64,000 bases of DNA, taken from Bacillus sp. AZ43 (GTDB lineage: Bacteria > Actinomycetota > Actinomycetes > Mycobacteriales > Geodermatophilaceae). The notes below the pieces were generated by a model. The model had not been told where the DNA came from. It saw only the letters and a list, made by a program, of their open reading frames with translations, and made no database searches. Below are positions 15,124-24,517 of this stretch, piece after piece; position 1 is the stretch's first letter; every line of letters starts with the position of its first letter. The position numbers were made by a program, and so were the translations under genes. The stretch lies in contig SPQJ01000006.1 in assembly GCA_004570425.1 (NCBI GenBank), positions 84,880-148,879 of the forward strand, in the 5' to 3' direction.

Positions 15124-16616
15124 CGCAGCTCCCGCAGCCCCTCCGCCGTCGCGATCGCCGACAGCACCGCCCGCGCCTTGTGCCGGGTCTCCGCCTCCTC
15201 GGTGGCGGCGTCGCTGTCGGCGACGACGCCCGCGCCGGCCTGCACGTACGCCCGTCCCTGGTGCAGGACGGCGGTGCGGATGGCGATCGCCATGTCCATG
15301 TCGCCGCTGGCGTCGACGTACCCGACCGTGCCCGCGTAGAGGGCCCGGCGGGTCGGCTCCAGCGACTCGATGATCTCCATGGCGCGCGGCTTCGGCGCGC
15401 CCGAGACGGTGCCGGCCGGGAAGGTGGCGTCGAAGACGTCCAGCGCGTCGTGCTCGGGCGCGACGGTGCCGGTGACCGTCGAGACCAGGTGCATGACGTG
15501 GCTGTAGTGCTCCACCCGCATGAAGTCGGGCACGTCCACCGTGCCCGGCACGCACACCCGGCCCAGGTCGTTGCGCGCCAGGTCGACGAGCATCACGTGC
15601 TCGGCGCGCTCCTTGGGATCGGCCAGCAGGCTCTCGGCCAGCCGCACGTCCTCCTCCGGAGTGGCCCCCCGCGGTCGGGTGCCGGCCGGCGGGTGGACGA
15701 CGGCCGCGGACCCGGTGACGGTCACGAGCGCCTCGGGCGACGAGCCGACGACGTCGAACGGGCTCTCCCGGCCCTGGAACCGCAGCAGGTACATGTAGGG
15801 CGACGGGTTGGTCACCCGCAGGACCCGGTACAGGTCGAGGGCGTCGACGTCGGTGGCCAGCTCGAACCGCTGCGCGAGCACCACCTGGAAGGCGTCCCCG
15901 GCCCGGATGTGCTCGCGGACCCGCTCCACGCCCTCCTCGAAGACGCCCGGCGCCATGTTGCTCGTCACCGGAGGGGCGTCGGCGCGGTCGAGGACCGCCA
16001 CCCCGGGCGGCGCGGCCTTCGTCAGGTCGGCCGCCATCGCGTCCAGCCGGGCGACGGCGTCCTCGTACCCGGCCCCGCCGGCCAGCGCGTTGGCGATCAG
16101 CAGCACCGAGCCGTCGGTGTGGTCGAGCACGGCGAGGTCGGTGACCAGCATCATCGCCAGCTCCGGCATGCCGAGGTCGTCGGTGCTGGTCGACGGCAGC
16201 CGCTCCAGCCGGCGGACGACGTCGTAGCCGAGGTAGCCGACCAGCCCGCCGGTCAGCGGGGGCAGCTCCGGGTCGCGCGGCGAGCGCAGCCGGCGGGCGA
16301 GGGCGTGCACGGCGGCCAGCGGGTCGACCGGGAGGTCGTCGGTCAGGCCGGGCAGCGCGTCGCCGAGCCACTGGGTGACGCCGTCCCGCTCGGTGAGCAC
16401 GCCGGCGCTGCGGACGCCGACGAAGCTGTAGCGAGCCCACCGCTTGCCCTGCTCGGCGGACTCGAGCAGCACGGTGCCGGGCCGGTTGCCGGCCAGCTTG
16501 CGGTAGATGCCGACGGCGGTCTCGCTGTCGGCGAGCAGCTTGCGGGTGACCGGCACCATGGCGTCGCCGGCGCGGGCGGCGAACTCCTCGGGCGAGGGAC
16601 TCGTGACGCCGAACAT
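15120..16616 (-). CDS. trpE: Anthranilate synthase component I
   Basis: Makes anthranilate from chorismate with ammonia from a TrpG partner, which is not in this window. The 498-residue protein has the Trp feedback motif LLES at 50-53 and NPSPYMYLLRF, so feedback inhibition is expected, and the catalytic core HLVSTVTG, PAGTVSGAPKPRAMEII and GAGVVADSDAATE. The ATG at 16616 shares a base with the hisI stop; a GTG one codon upstream is equally possible. It is not fused to TrpG. The downstream membrane gene overlaps it by 4 bp. Confidence 0.96.
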   Translation of the reverse strand: MFGVTSPSPEEFAARAGDAMVPVTRKLLADSETAVGIYRKLAGNRPGTVLLESAEQGKRWARYSFVGVRSAGVLTERDGVTQWLGDALPGLTDDLPVDPLAAVHALARRLRSPRDPELPPLTGGLVGYLGYDVVRRLERLPSTSTDDLGMPELAMMLVTDLAVLDHTDGSVLLIANALAGGAGYEDAVARLDAMAADLTKAAPPGVAVLDRADAPPVTSNMAPGVFEEGVERVREHIRAGDAFQVVLAQRFELATDVDALDLYRVLRVTNPSPYMYLLRFQGRESPFDVVGSSPEALVTVTGSAAVVHPPAGTRPRGATPEEDVRLAESLLADPKERAEHVMLVDLARNDLGRVCVPGTVDVPDFMRVEHYSHVMHLVSTVTGTVAPEHDALDVFDATFPAGTVSGAPKPRAMEIIESLEPTRRALYAGTVGYVDASGDMDMAIAIRTAVLHQGRAYVQAGAGVVADSDAATEEAETRHKARAVLSAIATAEGLRELR

Positions 16617-16990
16617 CACGCCGCCTCGCCCGGCACCGCGGGCAGGGTGCGGAAGAAGCAGCTGCGCTCGCCGGTGTGGCAGGCCGCACCCTCCTGGTCG
16701 ACGAGCACCAGGAGCGCGTCGCCGTCGCAGTCGACCCGGACCTCGCGTACCCACTGCCGGTTGCCGGAGGTCTCGCCCTTCACCCAGTACTCCTCCCGGC
16801 TGCGCGACCAGTAGGTCGCCCGTCCCGTGGTGAGGGTGCGGTGCAGCGCCTCGTCGTCCATCCAGGCGAGCATCAGCACCTCGCCGGTGTCGTGCTGCTG
16901 GACGACGGCGGCCACCAGGCCGGCCGGGTCGCGGCGCAGGAGCGCGGCGACCTCGGGGGCGAGCGCGGGTTGGGCGGGGACGGCGGACAT
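16616..16990 (-). CDS. hisI: Phosphoribosyl-AMP cyclohydrolase
   Basis: Third step of histidine synthesis, opening the adenine ring of PR-AMP; a Zn/Mg enzyme. The 124-residue protein contains [28 protein letters not shown], the Asp cluster DCDGDALL and the Cys site [10 protein letters not shown]. It is the stand-alone cyclohydrolase form without a HisE domain. The ATG is preceded by CAGACT with a 7-nt gap, suggesting a leaderless mRNA. It directly precedes trpE, an arrangement that places His and Trp genes in one unit. Confidence 0.96.
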   Translation of the reverse strand: MSAVPAQPALAPEVAALLRRDPAGLVAAVVQQHDTGEVLMLAWMDDEALHRTLTTGRATYWSRSREEYWVKGETSGNRQWVREVRVDCDGDALLVLVDQEGAACHTGERSCFFRTLPAVPGEAA

Positions 16991-17016
16991 GCCCGCCAGT
17001 CTGCCGTGCCCGGGGC

Positions 17017-17706
17017 TCACGCCGGTGGGGTGCCGCCGAACCACTGCCGTCCGGGCCCGGTGAACAGCATCCCGGCGCCCACCAGCGGCGCCCCGGAGAA
17101 GAACAGGCAGATCGCCACGATGCTGCCGTCGCTCCCGGCGCCGCCGGCCTCGTCGAGCAGCCGCACGGCCCAGTAGACCGCCAGGACCACCTGGAGGGCG
17201 AAGGCGGCGACCAGCAGCAGCCGGGCGGTCGGCCGGCGACTGCCCAGCGCCCCGATCCCGGCCGCGGCCAGCGCGACGGCGGAGACCAGTCCGGCGATGG
17301 CGAGCACGGTGCCCTCGGTGGTCAGCGCGTCCAGGGTGGCCGGCGTGGCGAGGCTGCCCGAGTTCTCCGCGAGCACGTCGGCGACGGAGGCGAAGAACCA
17401 CAGGTAGAGCGAGACGAGCAGCACGACGCCCGCCTGCGCGAACGCCAGCACCGCCGCGGTCACCAGCTGGCCCGGGCGCTGCGGGCGTCGGGGCGGGACC
17501 CACGGCGCGGCGCCCCACTGCGCCGCCGGATGGCCGTACGGCGCCGGGTACTGCCCGTACGCGGGCGACGCGGCGTACGGCGGCGCGGCGTACGGCGGCG
17601 CGGTCGCCGGCGGTCCGGCGTAGGGCTGCCCCGGCTCGGTCGGCGTCGCCGGGTCGGCCCACGGGCTCGGCCCCTGCGGGCCCCACTGCGGGCCCCAGCC
17701 CGTCAC
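17017..17706 (-). CDS. Membrane protein with Pro/Tyr-rich N-terminus
   Basis: A 229-residue protein. Residues 1-75 are a soluble tail rich in Pro, Ala, Tyr and Gly (repeats such as YAAPPYAA). Four hydrophobic segments follow, at about 85-110, 135-158, 163-185 and 195-215. No enzymatic motif is visible. The GTG start overlaps the stop of the FAD dehydrogenase gene (GTGA), so the two are co-translated. It ends 26 bp before hisI. Function unknown. Confidence 0.75.
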   Translation of the reverse strand: MTGWGPQWGPQGPSPWADPATPTEPGQPYAGPPATAPPYAAPPYAASPAYGQYPAPYGHPAAQWGAAPWVPPRRPQRPGQLVTAAVLAFAQAGVVLLVSLYLWFFASVADVLAENSGSLATPATLDALTTEGTVLAIAGLVSAVALAAAGIGALGSRRPTARLLLVAAFALQVVLAVYWAVRLLDEAGGAGSDGSIVAICLFFSGAPLVGAGMLFTGPGRQWFGGTPPA

Positions 17707-19376
17707 AGCGCCGCCGCGGCCGCCCGGCCCGCGACCCGGCCCGAGAACAGGCAGCCGCCGAGGAAGGTGCCCTCCAGCGAACGGTAGCCGTGCACGCCGC
17801 CGCCGCCGAACCCGGCGATCTCGCCCGCCGCGTACAGCCCCGGGAACACCTCGCCGCCGGGCCGCAGCACCCGGCCGGAGAGGTCGGTCTCCAGCCCGCC
17901 GAGGGTCTTGCGGGTGATGATGTTCAGCCGCACCGCGATCAGCGGTCCGGCCTCGGGGTCGAGCAGCCGGTGCGGCGGGGCGACGCGGATCAGCTTGTCC
18001 CCGAGGTAGTTCCGGGCGCCCCGGATGGCGGTGATCTGCAGGTCCTTGGTGAACGCGTTGCCCACCTCGCGGTCGCGGGCGACGATCTCCCGCTCGATGC
18101 GGGCGAGGTCGAGCTCCGGCGTCCCGCCGGTGATCCGGTTCATGCCGGCGACGAGTTCGGGGAGGGTCGGTGCGACGACGAAGTCCTCGCCCCGGTCGAG
18201 GAAGGCCTTCACCGGGCCGGAGACGCCGGCCTTCACCCGGTTGAGCAGGAGCTTGACGTCCTTGCCGGTGAGGTCGGGGTTCTGCTCGGACCCGGAGAGC
18301 GCGAACTCCTTCTCCACGATCTTCTGGGTGGCGACGAACCAGGTGTGCTCGTACCCCGTCGTCCCGATGTGGGCGAGCGTCCCCAGGGTGTCGAAGCCGG
18401 GGAACAGCGGCACCGGCAGCCGCGTCCCGGTCGCGTCGAGCCACAGCGACGACGGGCCGGGCAGGATCCGGATGCCGTGCTTGTCCCAGACCGGCGAGTG
18501 GTTGGCGATGCCCTCGGTGTAGTGCCACATGCGGTCGCCGTTGACGACGCTGGCGCCGGCGGCCTGGGTCGCCTGCAGCATCCGGCCGTCGACGTGGGCG
18601 GGCACGCCCGAGAGCAGCCGCTTCGGGGCCGGGCCCAGCCGGGCCGGCCAGTTCTCGCGGACCAGGTCGTGGTTGCCGCCGATCCCCCCGGCCGTGACGA
18701 CGACGGCCTGCGCGGAGAGCTCGAAGTCGCCGACCTCGGTGCGCGAGCTGGCCTCGCCGCGGGCCACGGAGCTGGGCTCGAGCACCGCGCCCCGGACGCC
18801 GGTCACGGCACCGTCGGTGACGACGAGCCCGGAGACCCGGTGCCGGAACCGCAGCTCGACCCGGCCGGCCTCGACGGCGGCGCGCACCCGCCGGGCGAAC
18901 GCCTCGACGATGGCGGGACCGGTGCCCCACACGATGTGGAACCGCGGGACCGAGTTGCCGTGCCCGGTGGCGGTGTACCCGCCGCGCTCGGCCCAGCCGA
19001 CGATCGGGAAGAAGCCGATGCCCTGCTCCTTGAGCCAGGCCCGCTTCTCCCCCGCGGCGAACTGCAGGTAGGCCTCGGCCCACTGCCGCGGCCAGTGATC
19101 GGACTCGCGGTCGAAGCCGGCGGTGCCGAACCAGTCCTGGCGGGCGAGCTCCAGGGAGTCGCGCACCCGCAACCGGCGCTGCTCCGGGGAGTCGACGAGG
19201 AAGAGCCCCCCGAAGCTCCAGAACGCCTGCCCGCCGAGCGACGCCTCGGGCTCCTGGTCCAGCAGGATCACGCGCCGGCCCGCGTCGGCGAGCTCCGCGG
19301 TGGCCACCAGGCCGGCGAGCCCGGCCCCCACCACGATCGCGTCTGCCTCGCCCCGGCCGCTCTGGTTGCTCGTCAC
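17703..19376 (-). CDS. FAD-binding dehydrogenase (ketosteroid dehydrogenase/fumarate reductase-like)
   Basis: Flavoprotein of 557 residues with an N-terminal Rossmann fold ([14 protein letters not shown]), a middle cap domain and the FAD-closing C-terminus [38 protein letters not shown]. It belongs to the broad family including 3-ketosteroid 1-dehydrogenases and soluble fumarate reductases, in the branch usually annotated as putative FAD-binding dehydrogenase; the substrate is unknown. The GTG has TAGCGT (19384-19389) 7 nt upstream and no Shine-Dalgarno sequence, consistent with a leaderless mRNA. The TAG of that box is also the stop codon of the gene before it. Confidence 0.88.
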   Translation of the reverse strand: MTSNQSGRGEADAIVVGAGLAGLVATAELADAGRRVILLDQEPEASLGGQAFWSFGGLFLVDSPEQRRLRVRDSLELARQDWFGTAGFDRESDHWPRQWAEAYLQFAAGEKRAWLKEQGIGFFPIVGWAERGGYTATGHGNSVPRFHIVWGTGPAIVEAFARRVRAAVEAGRVELRFRHRVSGLVVTDGAVTGVRGAVLEPSSVARGEASSRTEVGDFELSAQAVVVTAGGIGGNHDLVRENWPARLGPAPKRLLSGVPAHVDGRMLQATQAAGASVVNGDRMWHYTEGIANHSPVWDKHGIRILPGPSSLWLDATGTRLPVPLFPGFDTLGTLAHIGTTGYEHTWFVATQKIVEKEFALSGSEQNPDLTGKDVKLLLNRVKAGVSGPVKAFLDRGEDFVVAPTLPELVAGMNRITGGTPELDLARIEREIVARDREVGNAFTKDLQITAIRGARNYLGDKLIRVAPPHRLLDPEAGPLIAVRLNIITRKTLGGLETDLSGRVLRPGGEVFPGLYAAGEIAGFGGGGVHGYRSLEGTFLGGCLFSGRVAGRAAAAAL

Positions 19377-19383
19377 GGGGGCG

Positions 19384-19389
19384 ACGCTA
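19384..19389 (-). promoter_or_regulatory. -10 box built on the upstream stop codon
   Basis: TAGCGT, 7 nt before the GTG of the FAD dehydrogenase. Its TAG (19387-19389) is the stop codon of the preceding membrane gene. Pattern-based call. Confidence 0.45.
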
Positions 19390-19878
19390 GCGGGCCCGGC
19401 CGCCGATGCGCCGTCCCTCCTGTGGGCGACGCGCCCGCGTCCACTCCCGGACCGGTCGGCGCACCGCCAGCACCAGGCAGGTCAGCGGTCCGACGAGCAT
19501 GAGCAGCGTCGACCACACGGCCAGCCCACCGCCCAGCACGGCGAAGATCGCGGCGAGGGCCAGCAGGCCCGCCAGCGGCAGCGCGGCGGCGAGGGCGAGG
19601 ACCAGCCACCCCCGGGCGCGACCGGCGTACACCAGCCCGGCCCCGGCGACGGCGGGGACGGCCGCCAGCAGCGGACCGGCCATGAACCAGTCCCAGCCGA
19701 TGTCGGGCGTCCACATCAGCCAGGCGAGGTAGACGTCCTCCGCCGCGACCAGCAGCCCGAAGAAGGCGGCGAACGGGACCACGAGCGGGCGCTCCGCCGG
19801 CGCCGCCACCACCGGGCGGGGGGCCGGCCGGGGCGAACGCCGGGGCGCGGCGCGGTTGCGCGAGGCGGACGACGGCAC
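19387..19878 (-). CDS. Small membrane protein, function unknown
   Basis: A 163-residue protein with a basic, Pro/Arg-rich N-terminus (~30 residues), four hydrophobic segments (about 33-53, 66-84, 90-114, 117-139) and a basic tail. No catalytic motif is seen. First in sequence order of three adjacent small membrane genes on this strand. The GTG is preceded by TAGGCT (19885-19890) with a 6-nt gap, suggesting leaderless translation; the TAG of that box is the stop of the upstream gene. Confidence 0.7.
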   Translation of the reverse strand: MPSSASRNRAAPRRSPRPAPRPVVAAPAERPLVVPFAAFFGLLVAAEDVYLAWLMWTPDIGWDWFMAGPLLAAVPAVAGAGLVYAGRARGWLVLALAAALPLAGLLALAAIFAVLGGGLAVWSTLLMLVGPLTCLVLAVRRPVREWTRARRPQEGRRIGGRAR

Positions 19879-19884
19879 GGCCGC

Positions 19885-19890
19885 AGCCTA
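19885..19890 (-). promoter_or_regulatory. -10 box built on the upstream stop codon
   Basis: TAGGCT, 6 nt before the GTG of the membrane gene at 19387-19878. Its TAG (19888-19890) is the stop codon of the gene at 19888-20385. Confidence 0.45.
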
Positions 19891-20385
19891 GGACGCGGGC
19901 ACGCGCCGGCGCCGCGACCCGGAGCGGGGTCCCGACGCCACCCAGCGCCGCGCCGGCGGCAGCAGCGCCAGCAGCGGCGCCAGCGCCGGACCCGCCAGCA
20001 CCGCCAGCAGCCACGTCGCGCCGTGACCGGCCAGGAGCGGCTCGTCGACGAGCCGCCGGACGGCGAACGCGGTGACCGGCAGGCAGGTCAGGACCAGCAG
20101 CAGCCGGTTCCGGCCGGCGAGGAGATCCACCGCGCCCAGGAACAGCAGGACCGGCGAACCCATGGCCAGCAGGCTCAGCTGCAGGTGGCGGAGCAGGGCC
20201 GCCCCCGCGGCGGCGGCGTCCGTGGCCGACCATCCGTCCGAGAACGGCACCGCGACCGCCGCGCTGACGCCGAAGAGCAGCGCGACCAGGCCGACGAGGG
20301 CGGCCAGCACCGCCGGCAGGGTCCCCACCATGGCCCCGACCGCCGCGAGCACCACGACGGCGGGCGGCCCGGGCCGGGCGGTCAC
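19888..20385 (-). CDS. Small membrane protein, likely paralogue of its neighbour
   Basis: A 165-residue protein with four to five hydrophobic segments and an Arg-rich tail (RRWVASGPRSGSRRRR). The GTG overlaps the stop of the next gene upstream (GTGA). Its ending ARRWVASG resembles RRWVAGRRAA of that upstream neighbour, and both open with a Pro-Ala-rich stretch running into a long hydrophobic helix pair, so the two look like diverged tandem duplicates. No function can be assigned. Confidence 0.65.
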   Translation of the reverse strand: MTARPGPPAVVVLAAVGAMVGTLPAVLAALVGLVALLFGVSAAVAVPFSDGWSATDAAAAGAALLRHLQLSLLAMGSPVLLFLGAVDLLAGRNRLLLVLTCLPVTAFAVRRLVDEPLLAGHGATWLLAVLAGPALAPLLALLPPARRWVASGPRSGSRRRRVPAS

Positions 20386-20798
20386 GCCCGGGAGCGGGCC
20401 GCCCGGCGCCCGGCGACCCAGCGACGCACCCGCGGCATGACGGCCAGCGCGGTCGTGGCCGCGGGGATCACCAGGGGCAGCACGCCGAAGCCGCCGCTCC
20501 CCCAGCCCCCCGAGGCGTAGCCGTACAGCAGGAACGCCGCGGACACCCCGGCCGGGAGCGCCAGCGCCAGCCACGAGCGGCCGGTCAGCAGGAGCACCGC
20601 CCCGACGAGCAGGGCGACCACGAGCACCAGCGGCACGACGAGGAGCAGCCAGTCGGTTCCCTGCAGGGCGCCGCCGGAGAAGGCGAAGGCGGCGAGGGCG
20701 AACACCGCCGGGACGAAGGCGCTCAGCAGGCCGAGGACGGCCGCGGCGATCGCCGGGGCCGGCGGCGTCGGGCTGACGGGTGCGGGGACGGGGTGCAC
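20382..20798 (-). CDS. Small membrane protein, first of a three-gene cluster
   Basis: A 138-residue protein with four hydrophobic segments (about 15-42, 48-71, 75-93 and 101-118) and a basic C-terminus (RVRRWVAGRRAARSRA). The GTG has TACGCT (20806-20811) 7 nt upstream and no Shine-Dalgarno sequence, so the mRNA may be leaderless. It lies 18 bp after the ABC exporter pair and overlaps the next small membrane gene. No recognised domain. Confidence 0.65.
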   Translation of the reverse strand: MHPVPAPVSPTPPAPAIAAAVLGLLSAFVPAVFALAAFAFSGGALQGTDWLLLVVPLVLVVALLVGAVLLLTGRSWLALALPAGVSAAFLLYGYASGGWGSGGFGVLPLVIPAATTALAVMPRVRRWVAGRRAARSRA

Positions 20799-20816
20799 GC
20801 CCGGCAGCGTAGGGCC

Positions 20817-22646
20817 TCAGGCCCTCGGCACCGAGGTCCCGGCGGAGGCTCGCCGCCACGAGGCGTGCAGCCGGGCGTAGGGGCCCTCGGCGCCGACCAG
20901 CTCGGCGTGCGTGCCGCGCTGCACGACGCGGCCCGCGTCGACGACGAGCACCTCGTCGGCCCGCTCGGCCGTGGAGAGCCGGTGGGCGATGGTGAGCGTC
21001 GTCCGGCCGTCGGTCAGCCGGTCCAGGGCGCGGGTCAGCCGCTGCTCGGTGGCCGGGTCGACGGCGCTGGTCGCCTCGTCGAGGACCAGGAGATCGGGGT
21101 CGGCCACGTACGCCCGGGCGACGGCGACCAGCTGACGCTCCCCCGACGACAGCGACTCGCCGCGCTGGCCGACCGGGGTGGCGACGCCCCCCGGCAGGCC
21201 GTCGAGCCAGGCGCCCAGCTCGAGCTCCTCGAAGGCGGCTGCCACCTGCGCGTCGGTCATGCCGGGCCGGCCGTAGCGGACGTTGTCGGCCACCGTGGCG
21301 TCGAACAGGAACCCGTCCTGCGGGACCATGACCACCCGCGCCCGCAGGGAGGCGAACGCCACCTCGTCCAGCGGCACCCAGCCCGCGGCATCGGACCCGA
21401 GCAGCACCCGGCCGTCGACCGGGTCCATCAGGCGGGTGACCAGCTTCGCGAACGTGGTCTTGCCCGAGCCGGTCTCCCCGACGATCGCCACCCGCTGCCG
21501 CGGCCGGATCGTCAGGTCGACGCCCCGCAGCGCCGGACGGGCGTCCGGGGAGTACCGGAAGGTCACGTGCTCGAAGCGGACGCCGAGCGGACCGTCGGGC
21601 AGGGACCGCACGTGCGCGGGGTCGGCGACGGCGGGGTCGCGGACGTCGGGCTCGGTGTCGATGACGTCGAGCACCCGGCGGAACCCGGCGACGGCGTTCT
21701 GCGCCTCGTTGAGCACCTCGCTGGCGGTCTGCACCGGGGCGACGAACAGGGTGACGAGGAAGAGGAAGGCCACCAGCGTGCCCGCGGTGATCTCCCCGGC
21801 CAGACCGAGCAGGACACCGACGACGACCACGGCGGCGTTGGCCAGCGCGGCCACGAACTCGCCGCTGACGAACACCGCCGCCGTCACCTTCTGGGCGTCG
21901 ACCTGGGCGCGGTAGTGGCGGTCGATCGCGGTGTCGAGGCGGGCCGCCGTCCGGTGGCCGATGCCGTAGGCGCGCACCGTCGACGCCCCGACGACGGACT
22001 CGGCGACCGCCCCCAGCACGTCGCCGACCCGCTCCCGGACGACGCCGTACGCCGTCGCCAGCCGCTGGGCGAACCAGCGCACCGCGAACCCGAGCGGCAC
22101 GAAGCAGACGAGGACCAGCAGCGTGAGCTGCCACGAGTACACGGCCATGACCACGGTGGCGACGACGAGCTGGCCCAAGCTGACCAGGCCCACCACACCG
22201 CCCCACTGCATGAAGGTGGAGAGCTGGTCGACGTCGCTGGTGACGCGGGAGACCAGGGAGCCCCGGCGCTCGGTCTGCTGGTGGAGGACCGAGAGGTCGT
22301 GCACGTGCCGGAACGCCCGGACCCGGAGTCCGGCCAGCGCCGTCTCGGTGGTGCGGAACAGCCGCACGTTCATCCGGTAGACGGCGACGGCCGTGATGAC
22401 CACGACGACGGCGCAGACGACGACCAGCCAGGTGACCAGGTCGAGGTCCGGCCCGCCGGAGGCGGCCAGGCCGCGGTCGATGACCTGCTGGACGGCGATC
22501 GGCACGACCACCCGGCCCGCGGTCGCGACCAGCGCCAGCGCGAAGGTGGCGGGCAGCCCCCGCCGGAACTCCGGCATCATCCGCAGCCCACGACGCAACG
22601 TGGTGAGCGCGCCCTCGCGCCGCTCCCCGCTCGCCAGGGCGGTCAC
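20817..22646 (-). CDS. ABC exporter half-transporter with canonical ATP site residues (subunit B)
   Basis: Type IV ABC exporter of 609 residues: six-helix membrane domain (about 30-320) fused to an ATPase domain. It has Walker A GETGSGKTT, Walker B LLVLDE with catalytic Glu524, and H-loop His555 (TIAHRLST). The signature is LSSGE (499-503) instead of LSGGQ. Its partner next door shows the reverse pattern, so they should form a heterodimer in which this subunit supplies the working Walker/His residues. The GTG overlaps the partner's stop (GTGA). Substrate unknown; lipid or drug export is typical of the family. Confidence 0.92.
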   Translation of the reverse strand: MTALASGERREGALTTLRRGLRMMPEFRRGLPATFALALVATAGRVVVPIAVQQVIDRGLAASGGPDLDLVTWLVVVCAVVVVITAVAVYRMNVRLFRTTETALAGLRVRAFRHVHDLSVLHQQTERRGSLVSRVTSDVDQLSTFMQWGGVVGLVSLGQLVVATVVMAVYSWQLTLLVLVCFVPLGFAVRWFAQRLATAYGVVRERVGDVLGAVAESVVGASTVRAYGIGHRTAARLDTAIDRHYRAQVDAQKVTAAVFVSGEFVAALANAAVVVVGVLLGLAGEITAGTLVAFLFLVTLFVAPVQTASEVLNEAQNAVAGFRRVLDVIDTEPDVRDPAVADPAHVRSLPDGPLGVRFEHVTFRYSPDARPALRGVDLTIRPRQRVAIVGETGSGKTTFAKLVTRLMDPVDGRVLLGSDAAGWVPLDEVAFASLRARVVMVPQDGFLFDATVADNVRYGRPGMTDAQVAAAFEELELGAWLDGLPGGVATPVGQRGESLSSGERQLVAVARAYVADPDLLVLDEATSAVDPATEQRLTRALDRLTDGRTTLTIAHRLSTAERADEVLVVDAGRVVQRGTHAELVGAEGPYARLHASWRRASAGTSVPRA

Positions 22647-24418
22647 GCCGGCACCTCCGTCTGCGAGTAGGCGCGGACCAGGGCGGCGTACCCGGGCACC
22701 CGCTCGAGCAGCTCCTCGTGGGTGCCGCGGTCGACGACCTGCCCGTTCTCCAGCCACACCACCTCGTCGGCCAGCGAGATGGTGGCCTGCCGGTAGGCGA
22801 CGACCACGACCGTCGCGGGCTCGTCGGTGGTGCGCAGGGCGTCGAGGATGCGCGCCTCCACCGCCGGATCGACTGCGCTCGTGGCGTCGTCCAGGACGAG
22901 CAGGCGCGGCCGGCGGACGACCGCGCGCGCCAGCGCCAGCCGCTGCCGCTGCCCACCGGACAGCGTGGCGCCGCGCTCCCCCACCCGGGTGTCGAGCCCC
23001 TCGGGCAGGGCGGCCACGACGTCGTCCACGGCGGCGACGCGCAGCGCCGCCCACACGTCGTCGTCGTCCAGGTCGGCGCCCAGGGTGACGTTGCCGCGCA
23101 CGGTGTCGTCGAAGAGGAAGGTCCCCTGGGCGACGAACGCGGCCCGGTCGCTGACCTCGCCCTCGCGCAGCCGGCGCACGTCGACGCCGTCGAGGAGGAC
23201 CGTGCCGTCGGCCGGGTCGACCAGCCGCACCAGCAGCCCGGCGAGCGTCGACTTCCCCGAGCCGGTGGGCCCGACGACGGCGACCGTCGTGCCCGCCGCG
23301 ACGTCGAAGGTGACGCCGCGCAGGGTCGGCTCCGCGGCGTCGGCGAAGGCGAAGTCGACGCCCCGCAGGGCCACGGTCGCGCCGCCGGTCGTGGCCGGCG
23401 CGGTCTCCGGTCCGTACGGGGTCTCCCCCGTCGCCTCCAGCACCGGGGTGACCCGGTCGAAGCCGGCGAGGGCGCGCGGCAGGTCGGCGAGCACCCAGCC
23501 GATGGCGCGGATGGGCAGCGCGAGCAGGGTGAACAGGTAGGCGATGGAGACCAGGCTGCCGGCGTCGGTGCTGCCCTCGGCCACCTGGCGGGCGCCGATC
23601 AGCAGGACGGCGAGGGTGCCCAGGTTCGGCAGCGCCTCCATCAGGGGGTCGAACAGGCCGCGCACCCGGCCGACGGCGACCAGCCCGTCGCGCAGCTCGT
23701 CGGCGCGCGCGGCGAAGCGCTCGGTCTCGGCGGTCTCCCGGCCCAGCGTCTTCACCACCAGGGCGGCGTCGAAGCTCTCGTGGGCGATCTCGCTGACCTC
23801 GGCGCGCAGCTGCTGGGCCCGCTGCATCCGCGGCGACATCACCTGCGAGTAGATCGCGTTGGCGGCGAACACGAGCGGGAAGACGATCAGCCCGACCAGC
23901 GCGATCAGCGGGTCGGTGAGCACCAGCGCGACGACGGTGATCACGATCATGACCACCGCGCCGACGGCGAAGGGCAGCGGCGCGACGAAGAACCAGGCGG
24001 CCTCCACGTCGGAGTTGGCGTTGGACAGCAGCTGCCCGGTCGGGTGGCGCCGGTGCCAGGACAGCGGCAGCCGCAGGTACTGCCGGGTGACGCGGCGGCG
24101 GTAGTCCGCCTGCAGCCGGTAGCTCATGATCCCGGCGAACAGCCGGCGGCCCAGGATCCCGACGATCTTCAGGAGGGCCACCCCGACGATCGCCAGGGAG
24201 GCCAGGGCGAGCGCGGCGGCGGTGGTGACGCCGTCGTCGAACGAGGGCAGCAGCACCCGGTCGGTGACCTCGCCGATCACCCAGGCGCTGGCCACGGTCA
24301 TCGCGCCGTACAGGCTGCTGGCGAGGACGGCGAGGGTGAACATCCCCGGCTGCTCGACGATGGACCGGCCGATGTGGCGGAGACCGCGCCGGACGACGGC
24401 GTCTCGGCGGCTGGCCAC
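22643..24418 (-). CDS. ABC exporter half-transporter with degenerate ATP site (subunit A)
   Basis: Type IV ABC exporter of 591 residues, six-helix membrane domain then ATPase. Walker A is GPTGSGKST and the signature a perfect LSGGQ (486-490), but the catalytic Glu after Walker B is Asp511 (LLVLDDATS) and the H-loop His is Tyr542 (VVAYRQAT). These are the marks of the degenerate half of heterodimeric exporters. Its LSGGQ would complete the consensus site with subunit B. GTG start with GAGGAG upstream; the divergent gene at 24518 lies 99 bp away. Confidence 0.92.
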   Translation of the reverse strand: MASRRDAVVRRGLRHIGRSIVEQPGMFTLAVLASSLYGAMTVASAWVIGEVTDRVLLPSFDDGVTTAAALALASLAIVGVALLKIVGILGRRLFAGIMSYRLQADYRRRVTRQYLRLPLSWHRRHPTGQLLSNANSDVEAAWFFVAPLPFAVGAVVMIVITVVALVLTDPLIALVGLIVFPLVFAANAIYSQVMSPRMQRAQQLRAEVSEIAHESFDAALVVKTLGRETAETERFAARADELRDGLVAVGRVRGLFDPLMEALPNLGTLAVLLIGARQVAEGSTDAGSLVSIAYLFTLLALPIRAIGWVLADLPRALAGFDRVTPVLEATGETPYGPETAPATTGGATVALRGVDFAFADAAEPTLRGVTFDVAAGTTVAVVGPTGSGKSTLAGLLVRLVDPADGTVLLDGVDVRRLREGEVSDRAAFVAQGTFLFDDTVRGNVTLGADLDDDDVWAALRVAAVDDVVAALPEGLDTRVGERGATLSGGQRQRLALARAVVRRPRLLVLDDATSAVDPAVEARILDALRTTDEPATVVVVAYRQATISLADEVVWLENGQVVDRGTHEELLERVPGYAALVRAYSQTEVPA

Positions 24419-24505
24419 GGGTCTCCTCGGGGTCGGGGGCTTCGGATCCTACGCGGTCCTTAGAGCGGCTAACCGCATCGAGGGGCCGGGTCAGGATCAT
24501 CTCGG

Positions 24506-24511
24506 TAACCT
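24506..24511 (+). promoter_or_regulatory. -10 box for a leaderless gene
   Basis: TAACCT, 6 nt before the ATG at 24518, with no Shine-Dalgarno sequence between. Pattern-based call. Confidence 0.45.
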
Positions 24512-24517
24512 GCGGCG

